From assembly GCA_947487165.1 (NCBI GenBank), contig CANKWX010000039.1:1-37637 (forward strand): a stretch of 37,637 nt of DNA. Direction: 5' to 3'. Positions within the stretch are counted from its first letter, which is position 1; the number at the start of each line of letters is the position of its first letter. A model generated the notes under the pieces. The model saw nothing but the letters and a program-made list of their open reading frames with translations, was not told the DNA's origin and did no database searches. The translations under genes and the position numbers were made by a program. Below are positions 32,700 to 37,637 of the stretch, piece by piece. This DNA comes from Burkholderiales bacterium (lineage in GTDB: Bacteria; Pseudomonadota; Gammaproteobacteria; Burkholderiales; Burkholderiaceae_E).

Positions 32700-34415
32700 A
32701 TGCCGTCTGCACCCATCCCTTCGAACGAGGCTGAGCGCCTGGCTGCGCTGCAGGCCTACGACATCCTCGATACGCTCCCCGAGAAGGCCTTCGACGATCT
32801 GACCCGGATCGCGGCGCACATCTGCCAGACGCCGATCGTGCTGGTGAGTCTGGTCGATGGCGAGCGGCAGTGGTTCAAGTCGCGCATCGGTATGGAGGAC
32901 ACCGAGACCTCGCGCGAAGTCTCGTTCTGTGCCCACGCGATCCTCGATCAGCACCATGTGATGACCGTGCCCGATGCCACGCAGGATCCGCGCTTTGCCG
33001 ACAATCCGCTGGTGACAGGCGATTTCAATCTGCGGTTTTATGCGGGTGCGCCGCTGGTGTCGTCCACCGGCCATGCGGTGGGCGCGCTGTGCGTCATCGA
33101 CCATGTCTCGCGTCAGTTGTCAGAAGCGCAGTGTGATGCGCTCGAGGTGCTCGGCCGCCAGATCGTTGCGCAGATGGAGTTGCGCCGCAATCTCGTCGTG
33201 CTGCGCCGCCAGGTCGAGCAGGAAGTCGCCGATCGCCGTCGCGCCGAGATCGAGCGCGAAACCGCGATCGCGGCTGCCAAGGCGCGCGCCGAGTTTCTGG
33301 CTGTGATGAGCCACGAGCTGCGTACCCCCATGAACGGCGTCATCGGCATGACCGAGCTGATGTTTGCCACCGACCTGAGCGACGAGCAGCGCGACTACCT
33401 CGAGACGATCCAGTTGAGCGGCAATGCGCTGCTCGCGGTCATCAACGACATTCTCGATTTTTCGTCGATCGATGCCGGCCGCATCCGCCTCGACTCTCAC
33501 CCGCTGGCGCTGCGCCGCTGTCTGGACGAGGCCATCCAGGTCCTGGCCAATGAGGCGGCCGGCAAGGGGCTGGGTCTGCGTTGCGAGGTGGCGCCGACGG
33601 TGCCCCACTGGATCATGGGCGATGCCGGACGGCTGCGCCAGATACTGCTCAATCTGATCGCCAATGCGGTGAAGTTCACCGATGTCGGCGAAGTGGTGGT
33701 GCGAGTCAGTGCGTTGCCGCCGCAAAGCCTGCGCATCGAAGTGGTCGATTCCGGGATCGGTATCTCGGCCGAAGGGATTGCGCGGCTCTTCAGTGCGTTT
33801 TCGCAGGTCGACGCATCGAGCACGCGGCGCCATGGCGGCACGGGGCTCGGCCTGGTGATCAGCAAGCGTCTGGTCGAGCTGATGGGTGGCGAGATCAGCG
33901 TGAGCAGCGTGCCGGGAGTCGGGACCACCTTCACCTTCACCATGCTGGCACCGCTGGCCGACCCACCGGTCGCGTTGCCGACCAGGCCTGTGAGCGTGCT
34001 TGCAGCCGATCGGCTCGACACCGGTCTGGCTGCGCGTTTGCCGGCCAGTGTGCTGGTCGCCGAAGACAATCCGACCAATCGGCTGCTCACGCAGATGGTG
34101 CTCGAGCGCATGGGCTATGTGGTTGATGCGGTGGGCAGCGGCATCGATGTGCTCGATGCGCTGTCGCGCAAGGCTTACGACATTGTCTTCATGGATGTGC
34201 ACATGCCCGGGATGAACGGTCTCGATGTCACGCACGAGATCAGGCAGCGATTCAGCTCGCCCGATAAACCCTGGATCGTTGCGGTCACCGCCGATGCGCT
34301 GCTGTCCGACCGCGACCGGTGTCTGGATGCCGGTATGAACGATTACATCGAAAAGCCCGCCCGCCTGAACGCCATGCAGGACGCGATTCTGGCGTGGGGC
34401 GCGCAGAGAACTTAG
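32700..34415 (+). CDS. Soluble hybrid histidine kinase (GAF-HisKA-HATPase-REC)
   Basis: A 571-residue signalling protein without membrane segments. The GAF domain covers about 20-165 (YDILDTLPEKAFDDLTRIAA; ALCVIDH). A coiled linker (170-198) leads to the dimerisation box MSHELRTPMNGVIG with phospho-accepting H205. The ATPase domain has LNLIANAVKFT (317-327), VVDSGIGIS and HGGTGLGL. The C-terminal receiver (450-566) has the acidic pair in VAEDN, phospho-acceptor D499 in FMDVHMPGMNG and K552 in EKP. It is thus a complete phosphorelay input. No DNA-binding response regulator or Hpt protein is adjacent, so its partner is elsewhere. The ATG has no clear ribosome site but begins the conserved N-terminus. 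Confidence 0.94.
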   Translation: MPSAPIPSNEAERLAALQAYDILDTLPEKAFDDLTRIAAHICQTPIVLVSLVDGERQWFKSRIGMEDTETSREVSFCAHAILDQHHVMTVPDATQDPRFADNPLVTGDFNLRFYAGAPLVSSTGHAVGALCVIDHVSRQLSEAQCDALEVLGRQIVAQMELRRNLVVLRRQVEQEVADRRRAEIERETAIAAAKARAEFLAVMSHELRTPMNGVIGMTELMFATDLSDEQRDYLETIQLSGNALLAVINDILDFSSIDAGRIRLDSHPLALRRCLDEAIQVLANEAAGKGLGLRCEVAPTVPHWIMGDAGRLRQILLNLIANAVKFTDVGEVVVRVSALPPQSLRIEVVDSGIGISAEGIARLFSAFSQVDASSTRRHGGTGLGLVISKRLVELMGGEISVSSVPGVGTTFTFTMLAPLADPPVALPTRPVSVLAADRLDTGLAARLPASVLVAEDNPTNRLLTQMVLERMGYVVDAVGSGIDVLDALSRKAYDIVFMDVHMPGMNGLDVTHEIRQRFSSPDKPWIVAVTADALLSDRDRCLDAGMNDYIEKPARLNAMQDAILAWGAQRT

Positions 34416-34421
34416 TCGGTT

Positions 34422-34694
34422 GGGTGTCTCGGCCCGCACGATGCGCGCGCCGCCCAGATCGAGCACCCCCAGCATGATCTTCTTGCCGGCCAGATCGCTG
34501 AGCACACCAAGGTCCAGGCGCGGCTGTGCAGCTTCGATCGAAATCTGTCGAGCAGGGCTGTCGGCAAGACCCGGCAGGAAGGAGTAGCCGCTGGGCTTTT
34601 CCCCGGCCACGACCGCGGCATAGCCAAAGCACAGAGGCACTGCGGTCGGCACGGTGATGCCTTCGAGCGCACGGTTGACAGAGGCCGCCTGAGC
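34422..34694 (-). pseudogene. Truncated fragment of a MetE-type (cobalamin-independent) methyltransferase
   Basis: About 90 codons on the minus strand read as the C-terminal domain of the cobalamin-independent methionine synthase family: SVNRALEGITVPTAV, then CFGYAAVV, GYSFLPGLADS, QISIEAAQPRLDLGVL and GKKIMLGVLDLG. The family domain is usually over 300 residues, so both ends are missing. The right end lacks the preceding barrel strands. At the left the frame runs straight into the antisense strand of the kinase gene, with homology ending within about 15 bases of the kinase stop. No frameshift or stop lies inside the fragment. It looks like the leftover of a deletion between a methyltransferase gene and the kinase region. 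Confidence 0.7.
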
Positions 34695-34793
34695 CCATGC
34701 ATCGCTGCATGCCTGCCATGCCCCCACGGGTATGGATCGGGATCGTCGCAAGACTGACCATGTGTGTGTCCGTCATTCAGGAAAGATCAGAAC

Positions 34794-35975
34794 ATGAACT
34801 CACTGACCCACCAGCGTCCGGCCTCGCGCCGACGCTTCATCCGCCTCCTCGGCGGCGGCATGGTGCTCGCAGCCGGCGGTGCTCTGACCGGCTGCTCCAC
34901 GGCGCTGCCGGCCGCGGCAGTGCAGCCCTGGCAGAACGCTGATGCCGAAAGCGACCCGCGCCGCTTCATGCTGGCCCACGCGCTGCTCGCGCCGAATCCG
35001 CACAACCGACAGCCCTGGATCGCTGACCTCACTGAGCCTGGGCGCATCCACCTGGTCTGCGATGGCACGCGCCTTCTGCCTGAGACCGACCCTTTCGGGC
35101 GCCAGATCCTGGTGGGCTGCGGCGCTTTCGTCGAATTGGCCGTGATCGCGGCGGCACAGCGCGGTCTGTCGGTGTCGGTCGTGAGCTTTCCGCGCGGCGT
35201 GCCCGCGCCCAATGAGCTGCCGAAGGGAATTCGCGTCGCAACGCTCACGCTGGGTGCGCCCGGCAGCGCCACTGCTGACCCGCTGTTTGACCAGATCGTG
35301 CGCCGCCGCACCAACAAGACCGCCTATGTCAACGACAGGCCCTTGCCTATCGCCTTGACCGCGGCGTGGGCCGATACCGCGCGTGCTTTCGGTCTGCGTA
35401 CCGGATTCGTGGCGGGTGACACAGCGATGGCACCGATCCGCCGGATCACCCGCGAGTCGTATGAGATCGAGTGCCTGACGCCACGTACCTGGCTGGAGTC
35501 AGCGCGGCTGATGCGCATCGGCCCGGATCAGATCGCTGCCCACCGCGATGGCATCAGCATCAATGCGACGATGCCGCGTCTGATGTATGCCGTTGGCATG
35601 TTCGACCCGATGGAGGTGCCCGAGCGGGGTGCCAGCAGCCTGCAGCGCGTGATGGATCGCTGGACGCCGTTCGAGACTGGCAGCGGCTACCTCTGGCTGG
35701 CTGGTGAAGACAATGCGCGCACCACGCAGTTGAAGGCGGGCCGGGCTTATGTGCGACTGCAACTGCAGGCCACCGCTGCAGGTGTGGACATGCATCCGCT
35801 GTCGCAGGCCCTGCAGGAATTCCCGGAGGTGCGTGCGTCATTTGAGGCGCTGCATCGAGCGCTGGGTGTGGATCCTGCAAGCGGGCCGGTGCAGATGATG
35901 GCGCGCGCGGGCTATGCCCTGGCGCCTGCAGGGCCCAGCCCGCGGCGCGATCTGGCGTCGATGTTGCGCGCTTGA
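34794..35975 (+). CDS. Acg/nitroreductase-like protein with a Tat lipoprotein signal
   Basis: A 393-residue protein related to the Acg-type nitroreductase-fold family, which binds FMN. The N-terminus SRRRFIRLLGGGMVLAAGGALTGC has a twin-arginine motif (12-14), hydrophobic core and a lipobox LTGC with C34, so it should be exported folded and lipid-anchored. The mature part contains LAHALLAPNPHNRQPW (about 66-81), the flavin-site block of the family, RRRTNKTAY, and a C-terminal segment LQLQATAAGVDMHPLSQALQEFPEV as in nitroreductases. ATG 34794 was chosen over an upstream in-frame ATG because it gives a proper signal. A LysR gene follows 64 bases later on the same strand. Function is unknown beyond a likely flavin redox role. 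Confidence 0.82.
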   Translation: MNSLTHQRPASRRRFIRLLGGGMVLAAGGALTGCSTALPAAAVQPWQNADAESDPRRFMLAHALLAPNPHNRQPWIADLTEPGRIHLVCDGTRLLPETDPFGRQILVGCGAFVELAVIAAAQRGLSVSVVSFPRGVPAPNELPKGIRVATLTLGAPGSATADPLFDQIVRRRTNKTAYVNDRPLPIALTAAWADTARAFGLRTGFVAGDTAMAPIRRITRESYEIECLTPRTWLESARLMRIGPDQIAAHRDGISINATMPRLMYAVGMFDPMEVPERGASSLQRVMDRWTPFETGSGYLWLAGEDNARTTQLKAGRAYVRLQLQATAAGVDMHPLSQALQEFPEVRASFEALHRALGVDPASGPVQMMARAGYALAPAGPSPRRDLASMLRA

Positions 35976-36039
35976 CGCAGCCCGCCGTGCCCGCCGGCGG
36001 AGGTGATCGCGGGCCAGGGACCTGTGCCAGACTGCCCCT

Positions 36040-37011
36040 ATGACGCAGTCCAAGCCACCGAGCCCTGTTCCCACGCTCGCCCCGCGGGCTGGGCCGAGTC
36101 TGTCCGACTGGAACCTGCTGCGTTCGTTCATCGCGGTTTACGAAACCGGCACGCTGACCGAAGCTGCGCGCCGGCTGGGCACTACACAGCCCAGCGTGGG
36201 CCGTCACGTGCGCGAACTGGAAGGCTCGCTGGGCGAGGCGCTGTTCACCAGGCTTCCCGGCCGGCTCAGGCCGACCGAACGGGCGCATGCGCTGCATGGC
36301 GTGGTTGCCGCAATGAGGGCCTCGGTACTCGAGGCCGAGCGTCTGTTCGCCGACGCGCGCGAGGTGCTGGTGGGTTGTGTGCGCGTGGCGGCGTCGGAGG
36401 TGTACGCAACGCATGTGATCGCGCCCATCCTGGCGCGCTTGCTGGCCGAGCAACCCGAGCTGGAGATCGAATTGTCGGTGTCCAACCATGCCGACAATCT
36501 GCTGCGCCGCGATGCCGACATTGCGGTGCGATTCTTCCGGCCCGAGCAGAACGACGTGATCGCGACCCATGTCGGCAATACCGAACTGGGCCTGTTTGCA
36601 CACGAAAACTATCTGGCGTGCCACGGCGAGCCAGACAGCTTTGAAGTGCCCGCACAGGCCTTCGTAGCCGGATTCGACCGCGAGTCAATGCCCTTGGGCC
36701 CATTGATGAAGGGCGCTGCACCGGGCAGGCCAATCCGCTTTCGGCTGCGCACCGACGCCATCCTGGCGCGCTACGCCGCGGTCGAGACCGGACTGGGTAT
36801 CGGGGCCTATCTTGTGGATGTGGCAGCCGAACGGCCAGGCCTGAAGCGCATTTTGGGCGATCAGTTTGGGCAGATGCAGGAGGTGTGGCTGTGCGCGCAT
36901 CCCGAACTTCGTCGTTCAGCGTCCATGCGGTTCGTGTGGAGCCATCTCGAAGTGGCACTGCGTGCAAGGCTGCAGTCAGCCGGCGCGGCGCAGTCGATCC
37001 CTGAGGTCTGA
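36040..37011 (+). CDS. LysR family transcriptional regulator
   Basis: A 323-residue LysR regulator. The helix-turn-helix is at about 24-80 (WNLLRSFIAVYETGTLTEAARRLGTTQPSVGRHVRELEGSLG), followed by the linker and a periplasmic-binding-like effector domain (VRVAASEVYATHVIAPILARLL onward). The 20-residue Pro-rich leader before the HTH is unusual but has no other start within it. It is co-oriented with the Acg-like gene and may be cotranscribed; no divergent partner exists, since the region to the right holds only remnants. Confidence 0.93.
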   Translation: MTQSKPPSPVPTLAPRAGPSLSDWNLLRSFIAVYETGTLTEAARRLGTTQPSVGRHVRELEGSLGEALFTRLPGRLRPTERAHALHGVVAAMRASVLEAERLFADAREVLVGCVRVAASEVYATHVIAPILARLLAEQPELEIELSVSNHADNLLRRDADIAVRFFRPEQNDVIATHVGNTELGLFAHENYLACHGEPDSFEVPAQAFVAGFDRESMPLGPLMKGAAPGRPIRFRLRTDAILARYAAVETGLGIGAYLVDVAAERPGLKRILGDQFGQMQEVWLCAHPELRRSASMRFVWSHLEVALRARLQSAGAAQSIPEV

Positions 37012-37156
37012 TCTCGAAGCGTGTGCCTTGTTCCCCCCGCCGGATGGGTGAGCAACACCGGCCTGCTTGAGCGACTCGCCCCGGGGCGACATGGCGTGGT
37101 CGCCGATGGCGAACTTGCTCTCCTTCGTCACCCCGTTGGTGGTGAGCTTGCGGGCT

Positions 37157-37267
37157 TTCTCGCGCGCCATGCAGCACTCGCACGACATCGATCCCGTCGT
37201 CAGCAATGAAGTCCCAGATCTCGAGGATGTCGGTCTGCGCAAGTGGCCGACGCGTCGCCCGTGGCAG
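37157..37267 (-). pseudogene. ParE/RelE-type toxin remnant with internal deletion
   Basis: The minus-strand frame from CTG 37267 reads RRPLAQTDILEIWDFIADD and then directly DGIDVVRVLHGARE. The first part is the N-terminus of ParE toxins and the second their C-terminal end; in intact toxins of about 95-100 residues, roughly 60 residues lie between them. The join falls at an Ala-Asp-Asp stretch, consistent with a deletion between short similar sequences. The usual ATG is CTG, and the frame continues past the normal end into unrelated sequence. The toxin should be inactive. Confidence 0.65.
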
Positions 37268-37384
37268 TCAGACCCTCGCCGGCCCGTTCGTCTGCCGAGC
37301 ACGCGCTTTGCTTTTGAGCGCCTCGGTATAGCAGGGTTGACTCGACCCGCTGGCCAACCCCTGGCGCACATCGCTGCGCAACGC
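37268..37384 (-). pseudogene. ParD-type antitoxin C-terminal remnant
   Basis: Directly upstream of the toxin remnant, ending in the TGA at 37268-37270, the frame reads ALRSDVRQGLASGSSQP followed by EALKSKARARQ, the pattern of ParD antitoxin tails (ALRADV-x-GL-x-SG ... EAIKA-x-ARAR). The DNA-binding ribbon-helix-helix N-terminus is not recognisable in the sequence before it. Gene order (antitoxin then toxin, adjacent) fits a former parDE operon. The open frame extends to 37609, but that part has no visible homology. Confidence 0.5.
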
Positions 37385-37637
37385 GCAAGCTTGGCCTCCC
37401 GCAATCGATCCTTCTCGTTCAGCGCGGAGCTCGGGCATGAGAGGGGGCAGGTGGTGGCGGTTTATTCTGGAGGGTGAAGGACGGCTTGCGACCCGAAGCG
37501 GACCTTCAGGTTTCTCCAAAGCAGCCCAGCGCTCGGACCGAGCTCTTTCTGTTTTTACATCTCCGAAGCAGTCGCGCGTGGCCACCAGCACTCGGCCAAT
37601 TCCGGTCATACGATCGGTCGGAAGATTGCCACGCCAA

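Larger units (their letters stand above)
37012..37637. other. Region without an intact gene, containing toxin-antitoxin remnants
   Basis: The last 626 bases show no complete coding frame with recognisable homology. Apart from the ParE-like and ParD-like fragments listed separately, 37012-37156 and 37385-37637 contain only short overlapping frames that I cannot assign. No transposase, tRNA or direct repeats marking an insertion were found. Confidence 0.6.

Noticed and set aside
33120-34751. A 543-codon open frame antisense to the hybrid kinase and continuous with the MetE fragment
   Set aside because: Only the part beyond the kinase stop has homology. The rest is an antisense shadow produced by high GC content and regular codon use of the kinase.
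36976-37404. A 142-codon minus-strand frame over the toxin remnant
   Set aside because: It is in another frame than the ParE-like sequence, is Arg/Ser-rich, and shows no family motif; it arises from the decayed region.

Overview
The window is a GC-rich chromosomal stretch with dense genes and short intergenic gaps. It carries a Bug/TctC-type solute-binding protein, class III (CaiB/BaiF) CoA transferases, several acyl-CoA ligases, and IclR, TetR and LysR regulators. This mix is typical of Burkholderiales (Betaproteobacteria). That placement is inferred from gene content and base composition; no rRNA or other phylogenetic marker is present. No tRNA, rRNA, CRISPR array, intact insertion sequence or prophage was seen.

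Layout. (1) 1-3058, minus strand: a probable operon of a Cys-type GrdB-family protein (glycine/sarcosine/betaine reductase B homologue), a CaiB/BaiF CoA transferase whose start overlaps the grdB-like stop (ATGA), and an amidohydrolase cut by the window edge. It diverges from (2) an MFS transporter and an acyl-CoA dehydrogenase on the plus strand (3253-5756). (3) 5793-8232, minus: an acyl-CoA ligase followed by a tetR gene with a promoter/operator palindrome between them. (4) 8416-14389, minus: a five-gene operon with iclR promoter-proximal, then a CoA transferase-crotonase fusion, an enoyl-CoA hydratase, a Bug periplasmic binding protein and a class III aminotransferase, ending in a strong hairpin. 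(5) 14506-20120, plus, divergent from iclR: a BisC-like molybdopterin S/N-oxide reductase, a type I sulfatase, and the formylglycine-generating enzyme needed to mature that sulfatase, translationally coupled to it. (6) 20148-24684, minus: a three-gene ABC exporter (ATPase, FtsX-like permease, HlyD-type adaptor) behind an FNR/Dnr-type box. (7) 24779-29941: an N-acyl-D-amino-acid deacylase-like amidohydrolase and two more AMP-forming ligases. (8) 29984-37011: housekeeping and regulatory genes (HAD phosphatase, ABC-F ATPase, hybrid histidine kinase, Tat-lipoprotein nitroreductase of the Acg type, LysR regulator). (9) Remnants: a MetE-type methyltransferase fragment at 34422-34694 and a decayed ParDE-like toxin-antitoxin locus in 37157-37384.

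Reading the genes together (inference): the first 30 kb looks like a catabolic island for one or more organic acids or amides. Amidohydrolases would release acids; ligases or CoA transferases would activate them; acyl-CoA dehydrogenase and crotonases would process the CoA esters; the aminotransferase would remove nitrogen; Bug and MFS proteins would handle uptake. The sulfatase/FGE pair and the BisC-like enzyme point to sulfur-containing substrates. No single substrate can be named from sequence alone. The most unusual elements are the CoA-transferase-crotonase fusion that seems to lack both hydratase glutamates, the grdB-caiB coupling in an apparently aerobic organism, and the well-formed promoter/operator architectures at tetR, iclR and the ABC exporter.
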